64,000 nt of DNA from Streptomyces sp. WAC05374. Its GTDB lineage: Bacteria > Actinomycetota > Actinomycetes > Streptomycetales > Streptomycetaceae. The stretch is from contig NZ_SMNQ01000002.1 of NCBI RefSeq assembly GCF_004353505.1, forward strand, positions 434,001 to 498,000, given 5' to 3'. This document shows positions 44,068 to 52,902 of the stretch, in pieces. The first letter of the stretch is position 1. Every line of letters begins with the position of its first letter. Under the pieces are notes generated by a model. The model had not been told where the DNA came from and searched no databases. It worked only from the letters and a program-made list of their open reading frames with translations. The position numbers and the translations under genes are program-made.

Positions 44068-44997
44068 TCAGTCGGCGAGCCGCGCCTCCGCCGCCACCCC
44101 GGCCGCCATCCCCGCCCGTTCCTCCGCCTCCGCCAGGATGCGCGTCAGGCGCAGCCCGAACCGCGCGTCGCAGGGGTGCGCCCGGCCACCGCGCACCGCC
44201 TCCAGCAGCGCGTCCACCGCCGCCCCGAACGAGCCGACCGCGTCCGCCCACGCCGGCATGACCGCCCGCCCGTGCTCGCCGTGGAGCGTGATGCCCGCCT
44301 CCGAGGCCCGTACCGGGGCGCTCAGGCTCAGCGTCACGGTGCTGCCCGCGCCGGAGGCGTGGCGCAGCACCAGGTGCCGGGCCTCCCCCGGCCCCGTGAC
44401 GGCCGAGGTGACCTCCGTCACGTCTCCGAGCACCGGCAGGAGCACCGACAGCACGTGCGGGCCCACGTCCCACAGCCCGCCCCGCTCACGGCGCCAGGGC
44501 GAGGCGGCGTACGCGCTCGTCGACCCGCGCGAGAACAGCGCGCCCAGCCAGTGCGCCTGCCCCAGGTACCAGCCGCCCAGAGCCGCCTGCTCCTCGATCC
44601 ACGGGGCGGTGTCCGCGGCGAACCGGAGCGTGCAGAAGACGACGGACGCGACACCCGCCTTCTCGGCGGCCTCCGCCACCTCCCGCGCACCCGCCACGCT
44701 CGTCGCGACCGGCTTGTCGAGCAGCAGGTGGCACCCGGCCGCCGCGGCGCGGGCGGCGAGCGGGGCCTGGACGTCCGGCGGCAGGGCGAACGCGACCGCG
44801 TCGCTCGCCGCCAGCAGCGCGTCCACGTCGTCGTACGCCCGGGTGCCGTGCTCGGCGGCGAGGGCGGCCGCCGCTTCCGGGCGCCTGCCCCACACCCCGC
44901 TGAAGGTGATGCCGGGGTGCGCGGCGAGCGCGGGGGCGTGGGTGCGGGAGGCCCAGGGGCCGGTGCCGAGGAGTCCGATGCGTGGCGTGCTGTTCAT
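44068..44997 (-). CDS. Gfo/Idh/MocA-family oxidoreductase
   Basis: A 309-residue NAD(P)-dependent oxidoreductase. The Rossmann motif is IGLLGTGPWASRTHAPAL at the N-terminus, and the family hallmark EKP/DKP appears as LLLDKPVATSVAGAREVAEA near residue 93. Conserved WRRERGGLWDVGPHVLSVL supplies the active-site Asp/His. These enzymes act on sugars or cyclitols; the substrate is unknown. Divergent from glnII, so its promoter shares the region with the GlnR operator. Confidence 0.87.
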   Translation of the reverse strand: MNSTPRIGLLGTGPWASRTHAPALAAHPGITFSGVWGRRPEAAAALAAEHGTRAYDDVDALLAASDAVAFALPPDVQAPLAARAAAAGCHLLLDKPVATSVAGAREVAEAAEKAGVASVVFCTLRFAADTAPWIEEQAALGGWYLGQAHWLGALFSRGSTSAYAASPWRRERGGLWDVGPHVLSVLLPVLGDVTEVTSAVTGPGEARHLVLRHASGAGSTVTLSLSAPVRASEAGITLHGEHGRAVMPAWADAVGSFGAAVDALLEAVRGGRAHPCDARFGLRLTRILAEAEERAGMAAGVAAEARLAD

Positions 44998-45108
44998 GCA
45001 CGCCAGTCTGCCCCGGGTGCGACGATCACACCGGACGTGGCGCTGCATACCGTCCGCCCCACCGGGCCCGGACTCGCACAGCGGATGCGCGGACAACGGG
45101 AAACGCGA

Positions 45109-45146
45109 GTAACACGGGGTTCACAAACGGGCAACGGTCGGGAAAT
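45109..45146. promoter_or_regulatory. GlnR operator upstream of glnII
   Basis: GTAAC (45109), TTCAC (45120), GCAAC (45131) and GAAAT (45142), each separated by 6 bp, match the register gTnAc-n6-GaAAc repeated twice. The a-site is degenerate in its second half. The site is 55 bp before the glnII start. Confidence 0.75.
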
Positions 45147-45201
45147 CCCGTATTGCGAAGCTGCGCGACATACCGCTGCACCCGCAAAGGATGAGGCCCC
45201 C

Positions 45202-46239
45202 GTGACCACCATCAAGGCTGAGTACATCTGGATCGACGGCACCGAGCCGACCGCCAAGCTGCGCTCGAAGACGAAGATACTGGTCGGCTCCGCCGGCACC
45301 GATGTCGCCGATCTGCCCATCTGGGGCTTCGACGGGTCCAGCACCAACCAGGCCGAGGGCCACGCCTCCGACCGGGTCCTGAAGCCGGTCTTCTCCTGTC
45401 CCGACCCCATCCGCGGCGGCGACGACATCCTCGTCCTGTGCGAGGTCCTCAACACGGACATGACGCCGCACGAGTCGAACACGCGGGCCGCGCTGGCCGA
45501 GGTCGCGGAGCGGTTCGCCGCGCAGGAGCCGATCTTCGGCATCGAGCAGGAGTACACGTTCTTCAAGGGCTCCCGCCCGCTCGGCTTCCCGGAGGGCGGC
45601 TTCCCGGCCGCGCAGGGCGGCTACTACTGCGGTGTCGGCTCGGACGAGATCTTCGGCCGTGACGTCGTCGAGGCGCACCTGGAGAACTGCCTGAAGGCGG
45701 GCCTGGGCATCTCCGGCATCAACGCCGAGGTCATGCCGGGCCAGTGGGAGTTCCAGGTCGGCCCGCTGGCGCCGCTGGAGGTCTCCGACCAGCTCTGGGT
45801 CGCGCGCTGGCTGCTCTACCGCACCGCCGAGGACTTCGACATCTCCGCCACCCTGGACCCCAAGCCGGTCAAGGGCGACTGGAACGGCGCCGGTGCGCAC
45901 ACCAACTTCTCCACCAAGGCGATGCGCGAGGGCTACGACGCGATCATCACCGCGTGCGAGTCGCTGGGTGAGGGTTCCAAGCCGATGGACCACGTCAAGA
46001 ACTACGGCGCGGGCATCGACGACCGTCTGACCGGCCTGCACGAGACCGCCCCGTGGAACGAGTACAGCTACGGCGTCTCGGACCGCGGCGCCTCGGTCCG
46101 CATCCCGTGGCAGGTCGAGAAGGACGGCAAGGGCTACATCGAGGACCGTCGCCCGAACGCGAACGTCGACCCGTACACGGTGACCCGCCTGCTGGTGGAC
46201 ACCTGCTGCTCCGCGCTGGAGAAGGCCGGCCAGGTCTGA
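45202..46239 (+). CDS. glnII: Glutamine synthetase type II (eukaryote-like)
   Basis: A 345-residue GSII that forms decamers and is not adenylylated. Features are EYIWIDGTEPTAKLRSKTK, LPIWGFDGSSTNQAEGHASD, IFGIEQEYTFFK (metal ligands), NAEVMPGQWEFQVGP and GDWNGAGAHTNFSTKAMREG (ATP site). GTG 45202 chosen. A second synthetase beside glnA is usual in Streptomyces and Frankia, with GSII used mainly under nitrogen limitation. GlnR boxes precede it and a GlnRII-like gene follows. Confidence 0.97.
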   Translation: MTTIKAEYIWIDGTEPTAKLRSKTKILVGSAGTDVADLPIWGFDGSSTNQAEGHASDRVLKPVFSCPDPIRGGDDILVLCEVLNTDMTPHESNTRAALAEVAERFAAQEPIFGIEQEYTFFKGSRPLGFPEGGFPAAQGGYYCGVGSDEIFGRDVVEAHLENCLKAGLGISGINAEVMPGQWEFQVGPLAPLEVSDQLWVARWLLYRTAEDFDISATLDPKPVKGDWNGAGAHTNFSTKAMREGYDAIITACESLGEGSKPMDHVKNYGAGIDDRLTGLHETAPWNEYSYGVSDRGASVRIPWQVEKDGKGYIEDRRPNANVDPYTVTRLLVDTCCSALEKAGQV

Positions 46240-46253
46240 TCCGCCGCCGCCGT

Positions 46254-46299
46254 ACGGCCGGAGGGCGCTCACCGTTCGCGGTGGGCGCCCTCCGGCCGT
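46254..46299 (+). terminator. Hairpin terminator after glnII
   Basis: Arms of 21 nt with one mismatch around a TTCG tetraloop, beginning 15 bp after glnII. The stretch 46300-46416 that follows shows no further gene. Confidence 0.85.
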
Positions 46300-46416
46300 T
46301 GGCACCGGCACCGGCACGGCCGGTGAGCGGCCACGGCTCGGGCCCGCCCCGGCGCCCCGCGCCCCGCGTCGGGGGAAGGGAGGGTACGGCGCTCCGCCAT
46401 CTGATTCAATGGGGGC

Positions 46417-46536
46417 ATGGCCAGCCTTCGGAACACCGCGACGGGTCGCAGCGACCTCCAGCCGTTCTGGCCGTCCCGTCAGCACCACGACTTCGACCGG
46501 GTGTGTTGCCGCGCGACGAACGCGCCGGCCCTCTGA
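46417..46536 (+). CDS. Candidate 39-residue leader peptide with Cys-Cys
   Basis: ATG 46417 preceded by GGGGGC opens a 39-codon frame starting MASLRNTATGRSDLQPFWPS and containing FDRVCCRATN near its end. It ends 94 bp before the GlnRII-like gene. A hairpin AGGCCC-TC-GGGCCT (46560-46573) and further GGCC repeats lie between, as in attenuation leaders. Small upstream ORFs with Cys-rich ends control cysteine-responsive genes in actinobacteria; that similarity is suggestive only. Confidence 0.4.
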   Translation: MASLRNTATGRSDLQPFWPSRQHHDFDRVCCRATNAPAL

Positions 46537-46630
46537 CGCCTCTCGGCATCTGCTCCCCCAGGCCCTCGGGCCTTCGGCCGCCGCGCACGACGTACTTCCC
46601 GTCCCTTCGCGCGAAAGAGCTGACCCCATC

Positions 46631-47182
46631 ATGGCGAACACCCGTACCCTCTCCGCCGTTTCCCCCACCGCGACCTCCGTGAGCCACCGGCAGCGCCTGC
46701 GTGCCGTCGACGCGCGCGACGAGGCCCTCGTCCGCCTGCCCGGCGGCGTGGACGTCGCCGGCTTCCTGCCGCCGGGCGCCACCTGGGTGCCCGCGCCGCC
46801 GCACACCGTGCCCACGCTGCCGGGGCAGCCGCCCATGGTCGGCTACCTGGTGCTCGTACCCGCCGAGCAGGGCGAGGCCGGGCCGGCCGCCCCGGAGGAC
46901 GAGGGGCCGGTGACGATCGACGGCACCCGGCGCACCGCCCGGGTGGACGGCCGGCCGCTGGACCTGACGTACCTGGAGTTCGAGCTGCTGGCGCATCTGG
47001 TGGCGCACCCCCACCGGGTGCACACCCGCGACCAGTTGGTCACGACCGTGTGGGGGTACGGCCACGTGGGCGACGGGCGGACCGTCGACGTCCACGTCGC
47101 CCGGCTGCGGCGCAAGCTGGGCGCCGAGCACCGCCGCACGATCCAGACCGTGCGGCGGGTCGGCTACAAGTACGCGCCCTGA
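46631..47182 (+). CDS. OmpR/PhoB-type winged-helix regulator without receiver domain (GlnRII-like)
   Basis: A 183-residue regulator. The C-terminal half is a Trans_reg_C winged helix (LDLTYLEFELLAHLVAHP, HTRDQLVTTVWGY, TVDVHVARLRRKLG, VRRVGYKYAP). The N-terminal half (LVRLPGGVDVAGFLPPGATW, PPMVGYLVLVPAEQ) is too short for a full receiver and has no phosphorylatable Asp motif. In Streptomyces a GlnRII gene lies close to glnII and binds the same targets as GlnR, and this protein fits by place and fold, but the identity is inferred. A possible leader ORF precedes it. Confidence 0.72.
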   Translation: MANTRTLSAVSPTATSVSHRQRLRAVDARDEALVRLPGGVDVAGFLPPGATWVPAPPHTVPTLPGQPPMVGYLVLVPAEQGEAGPAAPEDEGPVTIDGTRRTARVDGRPLDLTYLEFELLAHLVAHPHRVHTRDQLVTTVWGYGHVGDGRTVDVHVARLRRKLGAEHRRTIQTVRRVGYKYAP

Positions 47183-47197
47183 TCCGAACGAAGGACG

Positions 47198-48661
47198 TCA
47201 GGCGGCACTGCGGGCCCGGGCCACCAGGCCCAGGGCCACGTCCACGGCGAGGAACGCCAGCAGGCTGATGCCGAGCAGCGGCACGAACCAGCCCACCAGC
47301 GCCGTCGCGGCGGCCAGCGGGAGGAGCAGCGTGACGGGCACCTTGCGCCAGGCGCCGCGCGGCACGGGGCGGCCCGCGCCCAGCTTCCGCTCCTTGGTCG
47401 GCCTGCGCAGCCACCACATCCGGTAGCCCCAGACGACGAGGAGGATCAGCCCCACCATGAGGGCGGCCAGCGCGAGCTGGTTGGGCAGCCCGAACAGGAC
47501 GCCCATGTGGACGTCGATGCCGAAGCGGGTCAGCTTGGCGAGCACGGGGTAGTCCGCGAACCGCAGTTCGTCGAGGACCGTGCCGTCGGCCGGGTCGAGG
47601 GCCACCGAGTCGAGGTGGACCGGGAACTGCGTGTCGGTCTCCTTGACCACGTACCCCTTGCCCTCGGCGGGGAGGGTGACGGCGATCTTCCCGGCCACGC
47701 CGGCGTCGCGGGCGGCCTCGACCGCCCGGTCGATGCCGATGTCGGGGCCCTGCGGGGCGGGGGCGGTGTGGTGGCCGGTGCCGTGGCCCTCGTGCCCGGT
47801 GCCGCCGTCGGCCGCCGCACCGCCGGGGGTGGTGGCGAGGACGGCGGAGACGGTGGGGGTGGAACCGCCGAGCTGGGCCTGTACGGCGTCGATGTTCTCG
47901 CCCGCGTACCGGGACCAGGTCAGGCCGGTGGCGGAGAGGACGACGAGGCCCGTCACCGCCCACAGGCCGACCGAACCGTGCCAGGACAGGGTGCGGCGGC
48001 GGGAGCGGGGGCCGCGCTCGGGGAGGAACAGGGCGCGCTTGGCGGTGCGCCTGCGGCCGATCCAGAGTGCGAGGCCGCCGAGGGCGACGACCCACATCCA
48101 GCTCGCGGCCGTCTCGCTGTAGATCCGGCCCGGCTCGCCGAGCCGGAGGTTGGCGTGGAACTCGGAGAGCCACGCGCGCAGCGGAAGGGCGCCCGAGCTG
48201 CCGTAGCTGGGCAGGTCCCCGCGTACCTCGGCCGTGTACGGGTCGACGAAGACGGCGAGGGACTTGCCCTCCTCGACCGCCGGGGTGGTCATCAGGACGC
48301 GGGTGGTGGCCCCGTCCTCGGAGGAGGGCCAGACGGCGGTCACGGTGCCGTCGGGGTGCGCCTCGCGGGCGGCGTCGACCTGCGCGGTGAGCGGCAGGAC
48401 CCGGTCGCCCACCGGGACCTGGAGCTCGTGCCGGTAGAGCACCTTCTCCGCCGGGAAGGAGAGGGCGTACAGCAGGCCGCTGATCGCGGCGACCAGGAGC
48501 AGCGGGGCTATCAGGAGGCCCGCGTAGAAGTGGACGCGCAGGAAGAGGGGGCGCAGGGCGCTCCACGTGGATCTGGTGCCGCCGGTGCCGGAGGGCGTGC
48601 CCTCCGCGAGGGCGTCGGGGGTGTCGACGGGGTCGGCCGTCGTACGGTCGTCAATGGCCAT
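47198..48661 (-). CDS. PepSY-TM domain membrane protein
   Basis: A 487-residue protein with four main membrane helices (FYAGLLIAPLLLVAAISGLL, SWMWVVALGGLALWIG, HGSVGLWAVTGLVVLSATGL, LALAALMVGLILLVVWGY) plus a C-terminal pair, and two extracytoplasmic PepSY segments. RVHFYAGLL and DVHMGVLFGLPNQ hold conserved membrane His residues as in PiuB/iron-reductase-like PepSY-TM proteins. A His/Gly-rich loop (GTGHEGHGTGHHTAP) suggests metal contact. Downstream of the Met/His-rich membrane protein by 54 bp, so a copper- or iron-handling pair is likely by inference. Confidence 0.83.
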   Translation of the reverse strand: MAIDDRTTADPVDTPDALAEGTPSGTGGTRSTWSALRPLFLRVHFYAGLLIAPLLLVAAISGLLYALSFPAEKVLYRHELQVPVGDRVLPLTAQVDAAREAHPDGTVTAVWPSSEDGATTRVLMTTPAVEEGKSLAVFVDPYTAEVRGDLPSYGSSGALPLRAWLSEFHANLRLGEPGRIYSETAASWMWVVALGGLALWIGRRRTAKRALFLPERGPRSRRRTLSWHGSVGLWAVTGLVVLSATGLTWSRYAGENIDAVQAQLGGSTPTVSAVLATTPGGAAADGGTGHEGHGTGHHTAPAPQGPDIGIDRAVEAARDAGVAGKIAVTLPAEGKGYVVKETDTQFPVHLDSVALDPADGTVLDELRFADYPVLAKLTRFGIDVHMGVLFGLPNQLALAALMVGLILLVVWGYRMWWLRRPTKERKLGAGRPVPRGAWRKVPVTLLLPLAAATALVGWFVPLLGISLLAFLAVDVALGLVARARSAA

Positions 48662-48715
48662 GACTGTCCTAGGAGTCGGCGTTGATGCGTGTCTGCATGG
48701 GGAAGCGGCCCCAGG

Positions 48716-49417
48716 TCAGACGTGCGTCGCTCCCAGGACCGTGGCGCGGGGTACGAGGCGCGCGGGCGGGCCGCGCCGCGAGACGGTGTGCGCGAGGACG
48801 ACACCGTGGTGGCGGCGGAGGTGACGGGTGCGCGGGCGCGGGGGGCGCGGCGCGTCGGGCGGGCGTACGGCGGCCAGCAGCAGCCGCAGCGGGGTGAAGG
48901 CGAGGGCGCCGATGGCGCGGGCGAGGCGGAAGAAGGCGGTCTCGCCGTGGGCCAGCCACAGGGCGCACACGGCGGCGGCGAGCAGGTGGACGGCGACCAT
49001 GCCGGCCGGGGCGCCCCCGAGGAGCCCCGCGAGGGTGCCGTCCGCGCCGCCGCCCGGCCCGGTGCCGGCCGGCGGCATGACGTGACCCGGCGGCATGGGC
49101 GTGCCGGGGGGCATGCCGGCGCCGGTCGGCATGGTGGCCGCGTGGCCGGTGTGCCCGGTGTGGCCGCCGCCACCCATGAACGTCAGGTGCAGCACGCCCT
49201 GCACGGCGAGGAGTCCCGTACCGATGAAGGGGGCCCGCCGCCGGCGGCCCGCCGCCAGCCAGGCCAGGCAGCCGGTGGCGAGGAACGCGACCAGCAGCGA
49301 ACCGGGCGGCACACCGTGCGCAGACATGGACGAATGCCCCATCGCAGCCAATGCCACGCACACCGCCGCGAAAAGTGCGGCTCGCAGGGCGCGCATCGGC
49401 GACCGGGCATTCGTCAT
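48716..49417 (-). CDS. Met/His-rich membrane protein, probable metal handling
   Basis: A 233-residue protein with about five hydrophobic helices (ALFAAVCVALAAMG, GSLLVAFLATGCLAWLAAG, FIGTGLLAVQGVLHLTFMG, MVAVHLLAAAVCALWLAHGE, IGALAFTPLRLLLAAV). The loop at about 98-130 is HTGHTGHAATMPTGAGMPPG followed by TPMPPGHVMPP, a Met/His cluster of the kind used for copper. ATG 49417 chosen. It is the first gene of the operon with the PepSY-TM gene. Similar protein pairs are found next to copper-resistance genes; none is visible here. Confidence 0.72.
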   Translation of the reverse strand: MTNARSPMRALRAALFAAVCVALAAMGHSSMSAHGVPPGSLLVAFLATGCLAWLAAGRRRRAPFIGTGLLAVQGVLHLTFMGGGGHTGHTGHAATMPTGAGMPPGTPMPPGHVMPPAGTGPGGGADGTLAGLLGGAPAGMVAVHLLAAAVCALWLAHGETAFFRLARAIGALAFTPLRLLLAAVRPPDAPRPPRPRTRHLRRHHGVVLAHTVSRRGPPARLVPRATVLGATHV

Positions 49418-49521
49418 GGTCGGCTCATGGTGCCATCCCGGGCGCGAGGTGGGGAGAGCGGCCGTTCTTCTGGCAGCAGAACCGCTGTTCAGCGCCGTGC
49501 CCGGGCAGGCAGAGTCGACGC

Positions 49522-50508
49522 ATGAGGCTTCTGATGCTGGGTGGTACGCAGTTCGCCGGACGCGCCGTCGTGGAGGCGGCGCTGGCCCGTGGCTGGGAGG
49601 TGACGGTCTTTCACCGGGGGCTCCACGAGCCGCCGGCCGGTGTCGTGTCGCTGCTGGGCGACCGCACGGCGCCGGAGGGGCTCGCGGCGCTCGCCGCCGG
49701 GCGGTGGGACGTGGTCGTCGACACCTGGGCCTCGGACCCGGTGGCGGTACGGGACGCCGCGCGGCTGCTCGCCGGCCGGGCCGGCCACTACGTGTACGTC
49801 TCCAGCCGCAGCGTTTACGCCTGGCCGCCGGCGGCGGGGCTGGCCGAGGACGGCCCGCTGGTGGACGCGTCGCCGGACGCCACCGGGGTGCCGTACGCAC
49901 AGGCCAAGCGGGGCGGGGAGCTGGCCGCGCTGGACGCGTTCGGCGAGGAGCGGGTGCTGCTGGGCCGTGCGGGGCTGATCATCGGCCCGTGGGAGAACGT
50001 GGGCCGGCTGCCCTGGTGGCTGAACCGGATCGCCCGGGGCGGCCCGGTGCTCGCCCCGGGCCCGCGCGACCTGGCCCTCCAGTACATCGACGTCCGCGAC
50101 ATGGCCGAGTGGCTGCTGGACGCGGCGCTGGCGCGGCTGTCCGGCCCGTACAACCTGGTGAGCCCGTCCGGGCACACCACCATGGGCGAGCTGCTCGACG
50201 CCTGTGTGAGGGCCACCGGTTCGGACGCCGAGCTGCGGTGGACGGACGCGGAGGCGGTGCTCGGCGCGGGCATCGAGCCCTGGTCGCAGCTCCCCGTCTG
50301 GCTGCCGCGCGGCGAGCTGTACGACGCGGTGCACGCCGGTGACGTGTCCAGGGCACTGGCGGCGGGGCTGCGGTGCCGTCCCGTGGCCGAGACGGTCGCG
50401 GACACCTGGGCGTGGCTGCGCGGGCTCAACGGGATGGCGCCGCAGCGGCCGGACCGGGCGTGGCCGGGTGTCACGCCGGAGCAGGAGGCCAAGGCGCTCG
50501 GCCTGTGA
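49522..50508 (+). CDS. NAD-dependent epimerase/dehydratase-family protein
   Basis: A 328-residue extended SDR. The nucleotide motif is LMLGGTQFAGRAVVEAALARG (shown in part: GGTQFAG), the active-site region is VSSRSVYAWP with PYAQAKRGGE as YxxxK, and LQYIDVRDMAEWLLDA is the typical C-terminal sugar-side block. The GGTxFxG variant is common in reductases annotated as isoflavone-reductase-like or mRNA-binding-like SDRs. Substrate unknown. ATG 49522 is 104 bp from the divergent Met/His-rich gene. Confidence 0.85.
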   Translation: MRLLMLGGTQFAGRAVVEAALARGWEVTVFHRGLHEPPAGVVSLLGDRTAPEGLAALAAGRWDVVVDTWASDPVAVRDAARLLAGRAGHYVYVSSRSVYAWPPAAGLAEDGPLVDASPDATGVPYAQAKRGGELAALDAFGEERVLLGRAGLIIGPWENVGRLPWWLNRIARGGPVLAPGPRDLALQYIDVRDMAEWLLDAALARLSGPYNLVSPSGHTTMGELLDACVRATGSDAELRWTDAEAVLGAGIEPWSQLPVWLPRGELYDAVHAGDVSRALAAGLRCRPVAETVADTWAWLRGLNGMAPQRPDRAWPGVTPEQEAKALGL

Positions 50509-50642
50509 CCGAAGCGGCCGGGGCGTAGGGGTTCGCCCGCTTTGCAACCGTAGGTTGCTACGAAATCGAGGGCGTGCTGAACGAGCCCGGAAGCGCGCGC
50601 GTATGGAACGGAGCGGTTCACCCCGCCCAGGATTGGAGTTCC

Positions 50643-52223
50643 ATGCGACGCACAAGAAAACGCTCGACACTGGCCAACCGGGCGATCGCCGCCTCGGCTG
50701 CCCTGATACTGGGCGGCGGCGGGTTGATTGCGGCCAATTTCTACGCTTCCGCCGGTGAGGGCTGGTACGGCTCGTGGCAGCAACAGCAACAGCAACAGCA
50801 GCAGCCCCTGAATGCCGGGCAGCAGATGTCGACCATCGACTGTCCCGAAGTCGCCAACGGCCTTCCCGAGGTGCCCGGTCAGGCACGCGCGGAAGTGGAC
50901 CGTGAACTGGCGGCGATGGACACCCAGATCACGGAGGCGTACCAGCGGTTCGCCGATCAGAAGGAGCAGATCGAGCAGGACCCGGCTTTCGCCCAGAACG
51001 CCATTCTCAATCCGCTGAAGGACAAGCGGGTCGCGGCCATCGGCCGGATCGTCATCGCCATCGACCGCAGCGCGCAGCGGCCGAGCGGTCTGGAGAACCT
51101 GGCGCCGTGCTCCTTGCGCGCGGACGACACCACGCAGGTGAAGGACCAGAACGACGGCGGCGACCAGAACGGGGACGGCCAGAACGGCGGCGACCAGAAC
51201 GGCGACGGCCAGCAGGACCAGGGCGGCCAGGACCAGGGCGGACAGGACCAGGGCCAGGACCAGGGCGGACAGGACCAGGGCGGACAGGACCAGGGCCAGG
51301 ACCAGGGCGGTCAGGGCCAGGGCCAGGGCCAGGCGGGCAACGGTCCCGTCGCCGGCGACTTCGTCGACATCCAGAACGTGCAGCCCAACGTCCGCAATCC
51401 GCGCAAGCTCAGCGGCGCCTCGCGCGGCAGTTTCGTCACCGATTGCGGCCGGAACGAGAACGGCAAGTTCAACCCGGACAACGTCATCGTCGCGCCCGGC
51501 GTGAGCAATGGCGCCCACCACATGCACGACTACGTGGGCAACCAGGCCAATGACGCCTTCGCCAGCGACGACGACCTGGCCCGCGGCCAGACCACCTGCC
51601 GCAATCAGGGCGACAAGTCGACGTATTTCTGGCCGGTGCTGCGCCTCCAGAACGGGCAGAACGAGAACGACGCCAACGCGGACGGCGGCGGCAACGACAA
51701 GAACGTCGGTGAGATCCTCACGCCCAGCCAGGTCACGATGAATTTCGTCGGCAGCCCCGTTTCCAAGGTCTCGGCGATGCCGAAGTTCCTGCGCATCATC
51801 ACCGGTGACGCCAAGGCGTTCACCAATGGCGACGCGAATGCGAACGCGTCCTGGAGCTGCACCGGTTTCGAGGACCGGCAGCTCAAGGACAAGTACCCGA
51901 TCTGCCCGCAGGGCAGCCAGGTCGTACGGACGTTCAAGTTCCAGAGCTGCTGGGACGGCCAGAACACCGACAGCGCGAACCACCGCACCCATGTGGCCTT
52001 CGCCGACCAGAACGGCCGCTGCCCCAATGGGTTCCGCGCCATTCCGCAGCTCGTCCAGCGCATCGTCTACGACATCCCGCAGGGCACCGTCTTCGCCGTG
52101 GACTCCTTCCCGGAGCAGCTCCACAAGCCGATCACGGACCACGGTGACTTCATCAACGTCTTCAACAACCGGCTGATGCAGCAGATGGTGAGCTGCATCA
52201 ACGGCGGGCGGCGATGCGCCTGA
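50643..52223 (+). CDS. Secreted DUF1996 protein with poly-Gln and Gln/Asp/Gly repeats
   Basis: A 526-residue exported protein from ATG 50643 (TTGGAG upstream). Signal/anchor region [20 protein letters not shown] is followed by a run of nine Gln after GSW. A helical segment bounded by two Cys ([10 protein letters not shown] ... LAPCSLRAD) precedes a repeat linker of about 70 residues (units like GGQDQ), then a DUF1996 domain (about 245-520: [46 protein letters not shown]). DUF1996 is common in fungi and Streptomyces; HHMHD may bind metal. Function unknown. Convergent with a lipoprotein gene. Confidence 0.85.
   Translation: MRRTRKRSTLANRAIAASAALILGGGGLIAANFYASAGEGWYGSWQQQQQQQQQPLNAGQQMSTIDCPEVANGLPEVPGQARAEVDRELAAMDTQITEAYQRFADQKEQIEQDPAFAQNAILNPLKDKRVAAIGRIVIAIDRSAQRPSGLENLAPCSLRADDTTQVKDQNDGGDQNGDGQNGGDQNGDGQQDQGGQDQGGQDQGQDQGGQDQGGQDQGQDQGGQGQGQGQAGNGPVAGDFVDIQNVQPNVRNPRKLSGASRGSFVTDCGRNENGKFNPDNVIVAPGVSNGAHHMHDYVGNQANDAFASDDDLARGQTTCRNQGDKSTYFWPVLRLQNGQNENDANADGGGNDKNVGEILTPSQVTMNFVGSPVSKVSAMPKFLRIITGDAKAFTNGDANANASWSCTGFEDRQLKDKYPICPQGSQVVRTFKFQSCWDGQNTDSANHRTHVAFADQNGRCPNGFRAIPQLVQRIVYDIPQGTVFAVDSFPEQLHKPITDHGDFINVFNNRLMQQMVSCINGGRRCA
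51211..51335 (+). repeat. 15-bp coding repeats in the DUF1996 gene
   Basis: Tandem in-frame units of the type GGCGGACAGGACCAG and GGCCAGGACCAG encode GGQDQ and GQDQ. Exact unit number differs between copies (12 and 15 bp), which points to slippage-driven length change of the linker. Confidence 0.75.
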
Positions 52224-52245
52224 CCCACCGCTGATCCGTGAACGG

Positions 52246-52280
52246 GGAGGGGCCGGACCACCTGGTGGTCCGGCCCCTCC
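52246..52280. terminator. Terminator between convergent secreted-protein genes
   Basis: A 17-nt perfect inverted repeat (GGAGGGGCCGGACCACC and complement) around one base, so the real stem is somewhat shorter with a small loop. It lies between the two stops and serves both directions. Confidence 0.85.
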
Positions 52281-52289
52281 TCCGTGCGC

Positions 52290-52799
52290 TCAGCCCCCGT
52301 GGTTCCCCGTGTGACCGGAGTGGCCCGAGGCGCCCGAGTCATCCGGGTGACCCGAGTGGCCGTCCTCGCCGGCCCCCTTGCCGCCGCTGTCCCCCGAATG
52401 GTGCGACGCGCCGGTCTCCACCGCGCCGCCGAGCCGGCCGCGCAGGGCGGTCACCACCTTCTCGTCGCCGACGGCGACCCATTTGCGGCCGACCAGGTAG
52501 GTGCCGCCGTAGTCGTTCGCCTCGTTGATCCACTCGCGCTGGCCCCGGTCGGTGGCGAAGGTGGCCAGCACATAGGTGCCGTCCTCCGTCTCGCAGTTGG
52601 CCTGGCGGATCTCCTCGGCGTCCGTCTGTATGTTCGGCTTGCAGGTGGCCTTGGCCGCCAGCTCCTCCAGGGAGCCCGTCGCCGTCTTCGGTGGGGCGTC
52701 GGACTCGTCCCCGCCCCCGCCGCACGCCGTCGCGGCGGACAGAGTCAGGGCCACCAGAGTGGCCGTCACCAACGCCAAACGAGTTCGCTCCGTACGCAT
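52290..52799 (-). CDS. Probable lipoprotein with His/Gly/Ser-rich tail
   Basis: A 169-residue protein with a signal peptide (LALVTATLVALTLSAATAC, lipobox-like ATAC) and a small domain of about 90 residues with two further Cys (KATCKPNI and QANCETED), ending ALRGRLGGAVE. The last 40 residues are His/Gly/Ser/Asp-rich (HHSGDSGG, GHSGHPDDSGASGHSGH), suggesting metal binding. The DUF1996 gene is convergent; the two are often neighbours in Streptomyces. Function unknown. Confidence 0.8.
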   Translation of the reverse strand: MRTERTRLALVTATLVALTLSAATACGGGGDESDAPPKTATGSLEELAAKATCKPNIQTDAEEIRQANCETEDGTYVLATFATDRGQREWINEANDYGGTYLVGRKWVAVGDEKVVTALRGRLGGAVETGASHHSGDSGGKGAGEDGHSGHPDDSGASGHSGHTGNHGG

Positions 52800-52902
52800 C
52801 TGGCCATCGTGCCGGTTCGCACCCCCGTTCCGGGGTCGAACGCCGAGTAACGTGCGACACGTGCACACCTGATGTTCCGTCAGCATCGTGGAGGAGCGCG
52901 CC

